A DNA stretch of 17,376 nt from FEN-727 sp036508635 (GTDB lineage Bacteria > Actinomycetota > Geothermincolia > Fen-727 > Anoxymicrobiaceae), in the NCBI GenBank assembly GCA_036508635.1, contig DATCGY010000265.1:1-17376 (forward strand). The letters are read 5' to 3'. Both the position numbers and the translations under genes were made by a program. Below, piece by piece: positions 6,146 through 14,128 of the stretch. How positions within the stretch are numbered: position 1 is the first letter of the stretch; every line of letters begins with the position of its first letter. Below the pieces are notes generated by a model. It ran no database searches and was not told the origin of the DNA. It was given only the letters and a program-made list of their open reading frames with translations.

Positions 6146-7843
6146 TCAAATGACAACTCTAAGGACTTCTTCGATTGCGGTGAGACCCTGTTTGACTTTG
6201 TCCCAGCCGTCCATGCGCATGGTTCTCATGCCCTGTTCCACGGCGATTTTCTTGATGTCGGTGGTAGCTGCTTCTTCGATCGTCAATTGCTCGATCTCGG
6301 GGCTCATCTTCATGATCTCCACGAGAGCGACGCGACCTTTGTAACCGGTACCGCTGCAACGCCCGCAACCGTTCGGGTTGGGCCGGTAGAATATTATCTC
6401 TTCACCTTCTTCAACCGGGAATTTGAGCCTCTCGAGCATCTCGGGCTCCGGTTCGTAAAGCTGCTTGCAGGTACACAACCTGCGGCCGAGCCTCTGGCCC
6501 AGCACAGCAACAATGCCGGATGCGGTCAAGAACGGCTCAATGCCCATCTCCGTCAGTCGTGTGATGGCGCCGGGCGCATCGTTCGTATGCAGAGTGCTGA
6601 AGACAAGGTGGCCGGTCAGCGCGGACTCGACAGCTATCTGAGCGGTCTCCCCGTCACGGATTTCGCCGACCATTATGATGTCGGGAGTGGTACGCAGAAT
6701 CGAACGCAACGCGGATGAGAAAGTCAGCCCCGCCTTAACGTTGATCTGTATCTGGTTGATCCCGGAGAGGCGGTACTCGACCGGGTCTTCAACAGTCGTG
6801 ATGTTCTTTGTCTCGTCGTTTAGAACGTTCAGCGTGGCGTACAGTGTCGTCGATTTACCGCTACCGGTGGGGCCCGTGACCAGGATTGCACCGCTAGGAC
6901 GAAGGAACGCGCTTTCGTACCTTTCGAGAGTCTGACCGTCGTAGCCCAGGTCGCTCAGATGAAGCATGATGCTCGTCTTGTCGAGGACTCGAAGGACTAT
7001 CTTCTCGCCGAAGACCGTGGGCAGCACGGCGACGCGGAAGTCGATCGGCTTCCCGCTTACGAGCTTTTCGTAGTGCCCGTCTTGGGGGACCCTGCGCTCG
7101 GCGATGTTGAGGTCGCTCATGATCTTGACGCGTGAAGTGAGAGCCGCGAGTGCCTTTATCGGAAGGCTCTTGACATCGTGCAACACGCCGTCGACGCGAT
7201 ACCTGATTATTATCTCTTTCTCCTGCGGGTCGAAATGGATATCGCTCGCGCCCCCGGTCACCGCCTCGTTGATGACGTAGTTCACGAAACGGACCATCGG
7301 CTCATCGGTGGTCGCCGCGCCGATGGCATCGGCAAGCTCCTTGTCGTCCAGCTCGCTCGTGTCAATATCGGAAACGGCATCGACACCGGCCATGTCGGTG
7401 GTTTCCCGGTAATAAGTCCGGATCGCGTCCTCGATATCCGCCTTGGTCGCTACCACGGGCCGGATCTGACTACCGGTCGTCATCTTGATATCGTCCAGGG
7501 CGAAAATATTGGTGGGGTCGGCCATCGCTACGATCAACGTCTCATCATCGAACGAAAGAGGTAATGCCAGGTGGCGGCTTGCCATCTTCTCGTCCAGGAG
7601 GTGAAGGGCCGTCAGGTCGACGCGGTAAGAGGCAATGTCAACGAACTGCAACCCGAGGTGTTGCGCGAGCACTTCGGTGAGCTTGGACTCAGAGACGATT
7701 CCGAGCTCTATCAACGTGCGCGCCAGGGACTTGCCGGTCTCCTTCTTTCTCTGCAGTGCTTCCAGCAACTGCTCCTGGGTGACCAGCCCATCCTCGATCA
7801 ACAGGTGTGTTACTGATTTGGCTTTCTTTTTTGCCTGCGCCAA
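6146..7843 (-). CDS. pilB: PilB/GspE-type assembly ATPase (type IV pilus or type II secretion)
   Basis: A 565-residue AAA-type secretion ATPase, full length for PilB/GspE. Residues about 10-145 form an MshEN-type N-terminal domain (LLIEDGLVTQEQLLEAL, ELGIVSESKLTEVLA, MADPTNIFALDDI). The central domain opens with GASDIHFDPQ (198-207). Walker A GPTGSGKST is at 324-332, the Asp box TTVEDPVEY at 349-357, Walker B DIIMVGEIRD at 388-397 and the His box GHLVFSTLHTND at 411-422. A tetracysteine zinc site is present (C457, C459, C493, C496). The start is TTG at 7843 with a G-rich stretch upstream; no in-frame ATG precedes it. It has its own promoter. No pilC, pilT or pilin lies beside it, so whether it serves a type IVa pilus, type II secretion or transformation cannot be decided here. 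It is not a Tad component by sequence type. Confidence 0.92.
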   Translation of the reverse strand: MAQAKKKAKSVTHLLIEDGLVTQEQLLEALQRKKETGKSLARTLIELGIVSESKLTEVLAQHLGLQFVDIASYRVDLTALHLLDEKMASRHLALPLSFDDETLIVAMADPTNIFALDDIKMTTGSQIRPVVATKADIEDAIRTYYRETTDMAGVDAVSDIDTSELDDKELADAIGAATTDEPMVRFVNYVINEAVTGGASDIHFDPQEKEIIIRYRVDGVLHDVKSLPIKALAALTSRVKIMSDLNIAERRVPQDGHYEKLVSGKPIDFRVAVLPTVFGEKIVLRVLDKTSIMLHLSDLGYDGQTLERYESAFLRPSGAILVTGPTGSGKSTTLYATLNVLNDETKNITTVEDPVEYRLSGINQIQINVKAGLTFSSALRSILRTTPDIIMVGEIRDGETAQIAVESALTGHLVFSTLHTNDAPGAITRLTEMGIEPFLTASGIVAVLGQRLGRRLCTCKQLYEPEPEMLERLKFPVEEGEEIIFYRPNPNGCGRCSGTGYKGRVALVEIMKMSPEIEQLTIEEAATTDIKKIAVEQGMRTMRMDGWDKVKQGLTAIEEVLRVVI

Positions 7844-7905
7844 TTCTATGACCCCCGGTCTTTAAATCGGATTGGCAGGCGATTTCCTGTAGTCCTCAGG
7901 CCTTG

Positions 7906-7933
7906 ATTATACCGCTTACCCGTACCGTTTCAC
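7906..7933 (-). promoter_or_regulatory. Promoter of pilB
   Basis: On the - strand GTGAAA (7933-7928), a 16-nt spacer and a perfect TATAAT (7911-7906) can be read. Transcription would start near 7899, about 57 nt before the TTG start of pilB. Confidence 0.6.
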
Positions 7934-7953
7934 CGTCCGGGCCGGCGTTGAGT

Positions 7954-9456
7954 TTACTCCTGGGGACGCCTGTCCACGAAACGGAGCTCCTTGATGCCCC
8001 CGTCCGCGCACAGTCGCTCGACAAGCTGGTCGAGCTGAAGGAATTCGATACGGTTCGGCTTCACCTCTGTTAGCAACTCCAGCTCGTTCTCGATCTGGGT
8101 CTTCAGGTCATCTTCGGTGGTACCCGGCTCCGCCGCGACGTATACATTGAGAAGGTCGACCTCGTACGGATCGCCTTCGGCTTTGTCTATCTCCACCTGC
8201 CAGTCGGCTACGCCGGGGTTGTTCGCGAGAGCCGAGAAGAACGCGCCCTGATCGACGAGCGTGCCCTTCAGCTTGGTAAGGTAGAATCCCTTGACTTCAA
8301 CGCCACGGGTGATGTCACTGCCGATTCGCGGGACTATCCTGCCGCACGATGGACAAGGCTCGTAGACCAGCCCTCCCCTGACCAGGTCACCGGTGCGGAA
8401 TCTCATCACGCACGTGCCCTGCCCACCCAAACACGTGTACACCAGCTCGCCATCTTCGCCCTCCGGGACGGGTTCGCCCGTTTTAGGGTCGATGAGCTCG
8501 ATATAGTCCATGTCCGGGTACAGGTGGTAGCCGGTCGTGGGGTCAGGCGAGCACTCGGAATAGCTCTTGCGCCCCTCTGTGAATCCATATGCCCCTATCA
8601 CGACGGCGTCCTTTGCGCCCAGGTCCTCCAGGAGCTCGGATATCTTTTCCTTCATTCCTTTTGAGATGCGCTCACCGGAGATGACCAGGACTTTTACCGA
8701 CGAAAAATCGCACCCCTGCTCGGCGGCCGCGCGCAGGATATGGTAGACGTAACTGGGCATGCCCGTCAGACCGGTCGCCCGTATATCTTCAACGGCATTG
8801 ATTATCCGTTGCGTTCCGAGCACCCTTCCACCACCGGAGTTCAGAGCGAGTATGCCGGCTTTATCGAGAGCCTTCGATGACATCCAGAACGCAAGATGCG
8901 GCGCAAACGGCATCAGGTTGATGACCGAGGCTTCGGCGCGGTCGATCCTCGTTCCAAAACCCGCGAGCTCCAGAATGCGCCGACCTGCCTCCGCCATCCT
9001 CTCGACATCTTCAGCGGAGTACATGATAGGTGTCGGCCTGCGCGTGTGCCCGGTCGTGAACTGCACGTGCACGGGCGAGAACTGGCGCCATATCTGCTTA
9101 CGCACGAACTCGTCGCCTCTAAACAGGCGGTTCATGCTGCGCCTGGCCTTATGCATGCCGGAAGCGTATTTATCGAACAACTCCTCGTCGGGCTGTAAGA
9201 CGAGGGCGCGGAACTTCTCCGGGTCATCGGCGTCAGGAGCTATGTCTACTTTGCTGGTAAACGGCAGCTTGCCGAGGTCGCCGACCCCGCGAATGCGGTT
9301 CGGATCTATCCGGTTCTCGTCGAAGAGCTTCCTGTAGAACTGGCTGTAAGGATAGAGCTGGGTGCGCACGAAGTAGGCGAGCTTCCGGTCCCTGTACTCA
9401 CGTTGCTCCTCGAACGACATCCTGTCCCAGTTCCGGGACCATGGCTCCCTCGACAT
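7954..9456 (-). CDS. Phenylacetate-CoA ligase-like adenylate-forming enzyme
   Basis: It belongs to the ANL superfamily, closest in layout to phenylacetate-CoA ligase (PaaK); members activate a carboxylate with ATP and usually transfer it to CoA. The ATG at 9456 gives 500 residues and has AAGGAG 6 nt upstream; an in-frame GTG at 9486 adds 10 residues. The N-terminal PaaK-type pattern (YPYSQFYRKLF, GVGDLGKLPFTSK) is present. The phosphate-binding loop is atypical: TTGHTRRPTP (about 134-143) instead of the usual SSGTTGxPT. Later motifs are AYGFTEGRKSYSEC (about 289-302), FRTGDLV (353-359) and a PaaK-like cysteine pair CPSCGR (about 368-373). The C-terminal domain is present. Substrate cannot be read from sequence. 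It is the last gene of the AOR/SCP2/DUF362 group, 181 nt after the DUF362 stop. Confidence 0.85.
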   Translation of the reverse strand: MSREPWSRNWDRMSFEEQREYRDRKLAYFVRTQLYPYSQFYRKLFDENRIDPNRIRGVGDLGKLPFTSKVDIAPDADDPEKFRALVLQPDEELFDKYASGMHKARRSMNRLFRGDEFVRKQIWRQFSPVHVQFTTGHTRRPTPIMYSAEDVERMAEAGRRILELAGFGTRIDRAEASVINLMPFAPHLAFWMSSKALDKAGILALNSGGGRVLGTQRIINAVEDIRATGLTGMPSYVYHILRAAAEQGCDFSSVKVLVISGERISKGMKEKISELLEDLGAKDAVVIGAYGFTEGRKSYSECSPDPTTGYHLYPDMDYIELIDPKTGEPVPEGEDGELVYTCLGGQGTCVMRFRTGDLVRGGLVYEPCPSCGRIVPRIGSDITRGVEVKGFYLTKLKGTLVDQGAFFSALANNPGVADWQVEIDKAEGDPYEVDLLNVYVAAEPGTTEDDLKTQIENELELLTEVKPNRIEFLQLDQLVERLCADGGIKELRFVDRRPQE

Positions 9457-9462
9457 CCAAGT

Positions 9463-9468
9463 CTCCTT
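9463..9468 (-). promoter_or_regulatory. Ribosome binding site setting the ligase start
   Basis: AAGGAG on the - strand lies 6 nt before the ATG at 9456. It favours this start over the in-frame GTG at 9486. Confidence 0.65.
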
Positions 9469-9512
9469 GTCCCTGATATCACGCACGCGTCAGAATAATA
9501 CTTCAACGCAGG

Positions 9513-9518
9513 ATTATA
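9513..9518 (-). promoter_or_regulatory. Possible -10 box before the ligase gene
   Basis: A perfect TATAAT occurs on the - strand about 57 nt before the ligase ATG, but no good -35 hexamer is seen at 16-18 nt. The ligase may therefore have its own weak or activated promoter in the 181-nt gap, as well as readthrough from DUF362. Confidence 0.3.
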
Positions 9519-9637
9519 TACGACTTCCCGGATCCGTCGGGTCGCGCGAAAGGCAATGGGAACCTGCCGCGGGTATTAACGGCATTACGCGACCACGGCC
9601 CGGAGATCTGCCCCCGCTCGGCTTGATGCGAGCAATC

Positions 9638-10975
9638 TCAGAAGACAGGCCTGAAGAACTTCGCTGCTTTCCAACCGTAGCCGGCCACGTAGCCTTTTGC
9701 TATATCCCTGTAGAGCATCGGGGTCGGGATCATCCACTGGTTAACGACGTGCTCTACCCGCGAGATCCCGCCGCCGGGCTTATGCGTACTGGCCAGGTCC
9801 TTGTACCGTGACGGCGTCATTATTAGGGGTGTCTGGAACGAGGCCAGCGTCATGGCCGTCCGCATCGGGCGGGGGGGGCAACCGGAAATGAATTGTCCCC
9901 TGGAGGCATGCTCAACAGCGCAGTCCCCGACGATCAGCGTTCGCGAGCGGGGCATCTTCTTGGGCAGGTCACCCACGCCTTTTCCGACGACGATGTTCAT
10001 CTCGCGAAGCGGCACGTTGTTCTCGAGCCACGCGTCGAGCGCGCACCGGACCATGCCGCGGCATCCGTTCGCGCAGCATCTTTCGCTGCCCTGGAACACC
10101 CTGAGGTTGGGGTGGATTCCCACGAGCTGGGTGCTTGGCCGGTCGAAATCATGCGCGAAGTCCGATATCTTCTCGCCGACGACCTCGATGTCACGGTCGG
10201 ACAGCGGGCCGATGCCCGCATCCTCGAGGTAGCGGAGGTGTTCTATCTCGAACGGGTCGAACCCCATCAACCTGCAGGCCACCGCATCGACAGCCACACC
10301 ATTTGCGCCTCCGACCATGACCCCCAGCTCGTAAGGACGCGCGAGCATCGGGCCCTGTCCTTCACCGGCGACGATACTATCGGCGAGGACGAGGTCGGGC
10401 GGACGCACCCTGTAGAGGTCGGCAATCTTTTCCTGGAGCGTACCGTCGTTATGGTTATGGACGCGAGGTCCCTGGCGCTGGAAGCCCAGGTTGTTCTTTA
10501 CTGAGAGAGTCACCTTGGCGAACTGGTTTACCTTGATCTTGGGGAGGCTGACAAAGAGGTCGGCCTCCGGCCATATCGCCGGGACCACGAACGATCCCTG
10601 GATCACGGGGTTGGGCACATCGACCATCTTGTGCCGCTCTTCATCGAAGTAGATGGGAGTGGCTATGTCGTGGATGTAAGGATATACGCCCATAGCGTAG
10701 AACGCTGCTCGCGAAGGCCCCAGCACCGAGTCCTCGCCGACCATCACCTTCTTGGCGCCCAGGTCCAGCAACGCCTGTACGACGCCCCTGACGAACGGTG
10801 GTTGCGTCACGATGCCGACGGTCGCCGGGCTGTGGCTGGGGTACACGAAGCTTGGCTTCACAAAGACACTCTTGCCTTTGGGGCTGACGCCGCTGCCGTC
10901 GATTATCTCGCGCGCGACCTCGCGAATTCCCGCGGGATCGTACTCTTTCTGCTGGTAGATAAAGACCTTCTCCAT
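9638..10975 (-). CDS. DUF362 domain protein
   Basis: A 445-residue protein of the DUF362 family (PF04015), whose biochemical role is not settled; some relatives carry ferredoxin domains. Visible family features are VFVKPSFVYP (37-46), the central KVTLSVKNNLGF (154-165) with the typical conserved Lys-Asn pair, and the D-rich glycine stretch VGGANGVAVDAVACRLMGFDP (about 221-241). The C-terminal third carries a cysteine cluster, C300, C301, C305 and C311, then C352 and C366. It does not form a CxxCxxC ferredoxin motif but could bind a metal or Fe-S cluster (inference). GGAGGA is positioned 4-5 nt before the ATG. The SCP2 gene ends 68 nt upstream, so they are probably co-transcribed. Confidence 0.82.
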   Translation of the reverse strand: MEKVFIYQQKEYDPAGIREVAREIIDGSGVSPKGKSVFVKPSFVYPSHSPATVGIVTQPPFVRGVVQALLDLGAKKVMVGEDSVLGPSRAAFYAMGVYPYIHDIATPIYFDEERHKMVDVPNPVIQGSFVVPAIWPEADLFVSLPKIKVNQFAKVTLSVKNNLGFQRQGPRVHNHNDGTLQEKIADLYRVRPPDLVLADSIVAGEGQGPMLARPYELGVMVGGANGVAVDAVACRLMGFDPFEIEHLRYLEDAGIGPLSDRDIEVVGEKISDFAHDFDRPSTQLVGIHPNLRVFQGSERCCANGCRGMVRCALDAWLENNVPLREMNIVVGKGVGDLPKKMPRSRTLIVGDCAVEHASRGQFISGCPPRPMRTAMTLASFQTPLIMTPSRYKDLASTHKPGGGISRVEHVVNQWMIPTPMLYRDIAKGYVAGYGWKAAKFFRPVF

Positions 10976-11043
10976 CGATTCCTCCGTCTAAGTCTCCAAA
11001 CCATGCCCTTCAGCCTCTACCCGGCTTCAAGACCCTCAAGCGA

Positions 11044-11592
11044 TTACGCGCTCGGCGCCAAAAACTTGGCAAATTTTAACATTGGGAACGGGTGTGTCAT
11101 CAACCCTTTGATCTTCAGATTACCCGACATGAATTTGTTGATTATTATCTTTCCGTCCGGGGAAGCCATGTATTTGACCGCATCCAGACCGGCGCCCATC
11201 TGGGGGAGCTGCATGAGGACCTCGAAGTCGCAAATGAGCTTTATGTCGGGATTCGGCACTACCCCCGGCTCGATGATCGCGTAGCCATTCGAGAACGTCA
11301 TCGTGATCGCGGTGTCGGGCTGCTCGATCGGCTCGATAGAGAGCACGAGGTTCAACGTATCGAGCACCTTGATCTTGGCCGGGTCCTTGAGGAACTCGCT
11401 TATCAGCGAGCCCATGATCGAGCCAAGGCCGCTGATGTTCTCCTCGTCCTTGATCAGCAACCTTTCCTCGGGTTTTCCCGCAGTCACGAATGATCCCGCC
11501 TTGCTCCGCCTCGAGACCGCGAATGCGACCGCCCCCGCGCCAACCGCCAGCAAAGCCAGAAGCTTTTTACTTTTACCACCCTTGTTTGCCAT
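11044..11592 (-). CDS. SCP2 sterol/lipid-binding domain protein, membrane-anchored
   Basis: A 182-residue protein. Residues 10-26 form a hydrophobic segment after a KGGKSKK basic start, so it is probably anchored in or exported through the membrane. Residues about 50-180 fit the SCP2 fold: ITMTFSNGYAIIEPG, PDIKLICDFEVLMQL, AVKYMASPDGKIIINKF and GNLKIKGLM are the characteristic strands. SCP2 domains bind fatty acyl chains, acyl-CoAs or sterols in a hydrophobic tunnel; the ligand here is unknown. It lies between the oxidoreductase and DUF362 genes in the same orientation. It may be the first gene of a transcript because a 430-nt gap precedes it. Confidence 0.82.
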   Translation of the reverse strand: MANKGGKSKKLLALLAVGAGAVAFAVSRRSKAGSFVTAGKPEERLLIKDEENISGLGSIMGSLISEFLKDPAKIKVLDTLNLVLSIEPIEQPDTAITMTFSNGYAIIEPGVVPNPDIKLICDFEVLMQLPQMGAGLDAVKYMASPDGKIIINKFMSGNLKIKGLMTHPFPMLKFAKFLAPSA

Positions 11593-12022
11593 GCCCGTTG
11601 CCCCCCTTCTTACTGCCCTCGTCCAGTTTTGCTATTGCCCTAGTCCGGTATGAACATCGTTAAACCCATGGAAATAGATTCGGTTTGATACCGCTCCCAG
11701 GGCTTCACGTATTCGCCGGGTAACCCGCGAACGCTGCGACCAGAGAATACCACTGTTGTCAACGTAAGGCATCGTATAGGTAACGGATTTGCCTCTACGC
11801 GGCACGGTCAGTGAGGCTATCCCGAAGGTAGCCCCCGGTTAGAGTACCGAGCCGCCAACCGTGCCAGCCTCGGATCCGGTTTCCAGGCCGGGACTATCCG
11901 CAATCGTCGGGCTGGACCATCGGTCATGCACGGTCCGGATAAGGCCGCCATTGAAAGCGGCGGCCCTTTCCCATCAATCATGATCGAGCCACCCACCACC
12001 GGGAAGGTCAAGCGACTTACGT
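11593..12022. other. Intergenic region between AOR and SCP2 genes
   Basis: No gene is supported; the open frame running into it on the - strand is an out-of-frame shadow of the AOR gene. It contains nested inverted repeats at 11896-11940 (ATCC/GGAT enclosing GGACC/GGTCC, with a small GACC-ATC-GGTC hairpin inside) next to a hairpin at 11943-11965. No convincing promoter for the SCP2 gene was found. Confidence 0.5.
11943..11965 (-). terminator. Possible terminator hairpin after the AOR gene
   Basis: GGCCGCC and GGCGGCC form a perfect 7-bp stem with a 9-nt loop, about 60 nt beyond the AOR stop. On the - strand it is followed only by TTATCC, so the T-run is poor. It may slow rather than end transcription. 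Confidence 0.35.
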
Positions 12023-13897
12023 CTAGACGCCAAGCCTCTCGACCAGGGTCATTAGGTTGAGCTCGTCGAGCTTGCCCCGGGTCAGAAGGCCTTGCTCGTC
12101 GAGCTGACGCTCCTCGTAGAAGTCTTTTTTCATCAGTTCCATGTTGGGGATAGAGCCCGCGGCCGCTCCTTCCTGCACCGGCGTTCCTATCCTCGGAGGC
12201 ATTGTATCGTCGGCGCCCGACGAACCCCACAACTGCTGGAGCCCACGCTTTACGAACCAGGCACGCTCGCCCGTCCGCAGAAAGCCCTTTGCATCGTAGC
12301 CGAAGCCCGTGACCACGTTCATCGCATCGATCAACTGGTCATCGGTCCATGCTATCGCGGTTAGTACGCATATGACCGCGGAGTTGAACAACTGCCCGAT
12401 ATCCTGGGCGCGCGCCGTCATATAGCCTTTACCTTCGCTGACCTGCTCGTCGAAAGGCCCGCCCAGATCGAACTTGGGCAACAACTTCCCGGCGCCCTGT
12501 TCAAGGTAGAGGTTTGAGCTGGCGCAATGGCAAGCTCCCCGCACGGAAGTCGCATAGGCAATGGCGAACCCGTGGAACCCCCGCGGGTCGTGCGCCGGCT
12601 GATCGAGGCCCCGGACCTGCACGGCCATGGCAGGCGCTTCACCACCTATCCACTCGGTGAGCCTCTTGCTGCCAAGGGCCATCTTTGCGCCGAAGCCCTT
12701 GTTGGCCACGGTGAGATCTATCAGTTTGAGCATGTTGACGGGGTCGTTCCAGTCGATCTTGATCCCGTCACAATCCCCGGGAGTCAGGAGACCTTTCTCC
12801 TGGCATTCAGTCACGACAGCGACGACCTCGCCCATCGTGATGGTGTCGAGCCCGTAGCGGTTGCACACATCGTTTCCCTTGGCGACAGCCGCGAGGCTGC
12901 CGTTAAGCAGGTTGCTGCCGAACATACAAACGGTCTCGTACTCGGGCCCGGCGCCCTGTTCCATCTGGAAAGGCCCCTCGTCGACCTTGACGACCCGTTT
13001 GCACCCGATCGGGCAAGACCAGCAGGCGTAATTCTTAACGAGTATCTCGTCGCAGTACGTCGGGCCGTTCAGGGTCCCGGCCACCTCGTCGTTCTCGCCT
13101 ACCTGCCAGTTCTTGAATGGCACGTCGCCAAGCCACGAGCCGACCTCGAAGTTGGCGTTGGTGCCGAAAGTCCTTACCGAGTCGACAACGACCGACGTCT
13201 TGATGTCCTCGAGTACCGGCTTGAGCCACTCTTTCATCCCCTCGGGGTCCGCAGGCTCCGGCCTCTTGCCCGTTCCGACGACGGCGATGGCCTTTACGTT
13301 CTTGGAACCCATCACGGCGCCCATCCCGGTGCGGCCGGCTATGTGGTGTTTGTCGTGCACGATAGCGGCAAACGAAACGCCGTTCTCTCCGGCCTGCCCG
13401 ATGGCGGCGACCTTAGCCTTCTTTCCGACCTCTTCCTTGCTGCTTGCGATCAGAGCGTCCGCGGTCTCGTAGCTGTCCTTCCCCCAAAGGTCAGCGGCGT
13501 CCCGCAGTTCGACCTGGTCATCTTTTATCCAGATATAGACTGGCATGTCCGAGGCGCCTGTCAGAATGATTCCGTCGTAACCGGCGGCCTTGAGCTCGGG
13601 GCCCCAGTAACCGCCACACGATGCTTCCCCCCAGAGCATGGTCTGAGGAGAGCGAGCGGCAACGGCAAACCTGTTGCCACCCGGCACCCGGCTGCCTGTC
13701 CAGGGGCCGGTCATGAATATCAGCGGGTTATCCGGGCTGAGTGGATCGACGTCGCCGGGAAACATGTCCAGATACATCTTTGCGGCCAGGCCAGCGCCTC
13801 CGAGGAAGTCGTGGCATTCCAGCTCGTCGAGATCGCGGGTGGAAATGTCGCCGGTGGAGAGGTCGATTTCAAGCACCTTTCCAGCGTAGCCGTGCAT
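12023..13897 (-). CDS. aor: Aldehyde:ferredoxin oxidoreductase family tungsto/molybdo-enzyme
   Basis: Members oxidise aldehydes to acids with ferredoxin as electron partner, or run in reverse. They use a bis-pterin tungsten (or Mo) cofactor and one [4Fe-4S] cluster in the cytoplasm. At 624 residues it is full length. The N-terminal GYAGKVLEIDL and FLGGAGLAAK are typical of the family. FMTGPWTGSRVPGGNRFAV (61-79) and SCGGYWGPELKAAGYDGI (93-110) form the pterin domain. AGRTGMGAVMGSKNVKAIAV (187-206) is strongly conserved. The cluster ligands are C292, C295, C299 and C510. DPRGFHGFAIAYATSVRGAC (437-456) is the second pterin region. The ATG has GGAGGT 7 nt upstream and a readable promoter. Subfamily (AOR, FOR, GOR, WOR or benzoyl-CoA-type) cannot be assigned with certainty. 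Confidence 0.93.
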   Translation of the reverse strand: MHGYAGKVLEIDLSTGDISTRDLDELECHDFLGGAGLAAKMYLDMFPGDVDPLSPDNPLIFMTGPWTGSRVPGGNRFAVAARSPQTMLWGEASCGGYWGPELKAAGYDGIILTGASDMPVYIWIKDDQVELRDAADLWGKDSYETADALIASSKEEVGKKAKVAAIGQAGENGVSFAAIVHDKHHIAGRTGMGAVMGSKNVKAIAVVGTGKRPEPADPEGMKEWLKPVLEDIKTSVVVDSVRTFGTNANFEVGSWLGDVPFKNWQVGENDEVAGTLNGPTYCDEILVKNYACWSCPIGCKRVVKVDEGPFQMEQGAGPEYETVCMFGSNLLNGSLAAVAKGNDVCNRYGLDTITMGEVVAVVTECQEKGLLTPGDCDGIKIDWNDPVNMLKLIDLTVANKGFGAKMALGSKRLTEWIGGEAPAMAVQVRGLDQPAHDPRGFHGFAIAYATSVRGACHCASSNLYLEQGAGKLLPKFDLGGPFDEQVSEGKGYMTARAQDIGQLFNSAVICVLTAIAWTDDQLIDAMNVVTGFGYDAKGFLRTGERAWFVKRGLQQLWGSSGADDTMPPRIGTPVQEGAAAGSIPNMELMKKDFYEERQLDEQGLLTRGKLDELNLMTLVERLGV

Positions 13898-13921
13898 ATG
13901 AGGTACCTCCGTGGTTCCGAT

Positions 13922-13937
13922 GCCGCCAGATGGCGGC
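13922..13937. promoter_or_regulatory. Palindrome in the AOR leader
   Basis: GCCGCCA and TGGCGGC form a perfect 7-bp inverted repeat with a 2-nt gap, between the AOR promoter and its ribosome binding site. It could be an operator or a leader hairpin; either role is an inference. Confidence 0.4.
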
Positions 13938-13956
13938 GAGGCTCAAAAGCAAATGC

Positions 13957-13985
13957 ATGATATCAAGGCGTAACGGGTATAGCAA
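13957..13985 (-). promoter_or_regulatory. Promoter of the AOR gene
   Basis: On the - strand TTGCTA (13985-13980), a 17-nt spacer and TATCAT (13962-13957) can be read. Transcription would start near 13950, about 53 nt before the ATG, with the 13922-13937 palindrome in the leader. Confidence 0.55.
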
Positions 13986-14060
13986 CAATAAAGTACCAGC
14001 CGGTGCAATTGTTGTGTTCATTCGCGAATCCGCGGCCTCACGCGAACCTTGAGATGTCTT

Positions 14061-14090
14061 TTGATATACGGAAGACAATGGTGCTAACAT
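14061..14090 (+). promoter_or_regulatory. Promoter of the thioredoxin-fold/NapH-like operon
   Basis: TTGATA (14061-14066), an 18-nt spacer and TAACAT (14085-14090) with a TGC extended -10. The layout is the same as in the flp promoter. The leader to the ATG at 14129 would be about 33 nt. Confidence 0.55.
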
Positions 14091-14128
14091 GTCAAAGGCA
14101 GGCAATACATTATCGATGGAGGACTTGG

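Noticed and set aside
5938..6153. Overlapping ~71-codon frames on both strands before the pilB stop
   Set aside because: Both are built over the tandem and inverted repeats and end in repeat-derived sequence; neither resembles a protein family.
7954..9486. GTG 9486 as the ligase start
   Set aside because: It would place the AAGGAG ribosome binding site inside the coding sequence; ATG 9456 fits that site.
9893..10504. 203-codon + strand frame
   Set aside because: Antisense shadow of the DUF362 gene.
11817..12230. 137-codon - strand frame after AOR
   Set aside because: It overlaps the 3' end of AOR in another frame, is Arg/Gly-rich and has no family resemblance or ribosome binding site.
12527..13960. 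477-codon open frame on the + strand
   Set aside because: It is antisense to the AOR gene, whose motifs and cluster cysteines are unmistakable. High GC third positions create long antisense frames here.
14003..14128. Extension of the thioredoxin-fold gene to 14003
   Set aside because: The longer start would cover the promoter and put 42 residues before the lipoprotein signal peptide. ATG 14129 has a good ribosome binding site.
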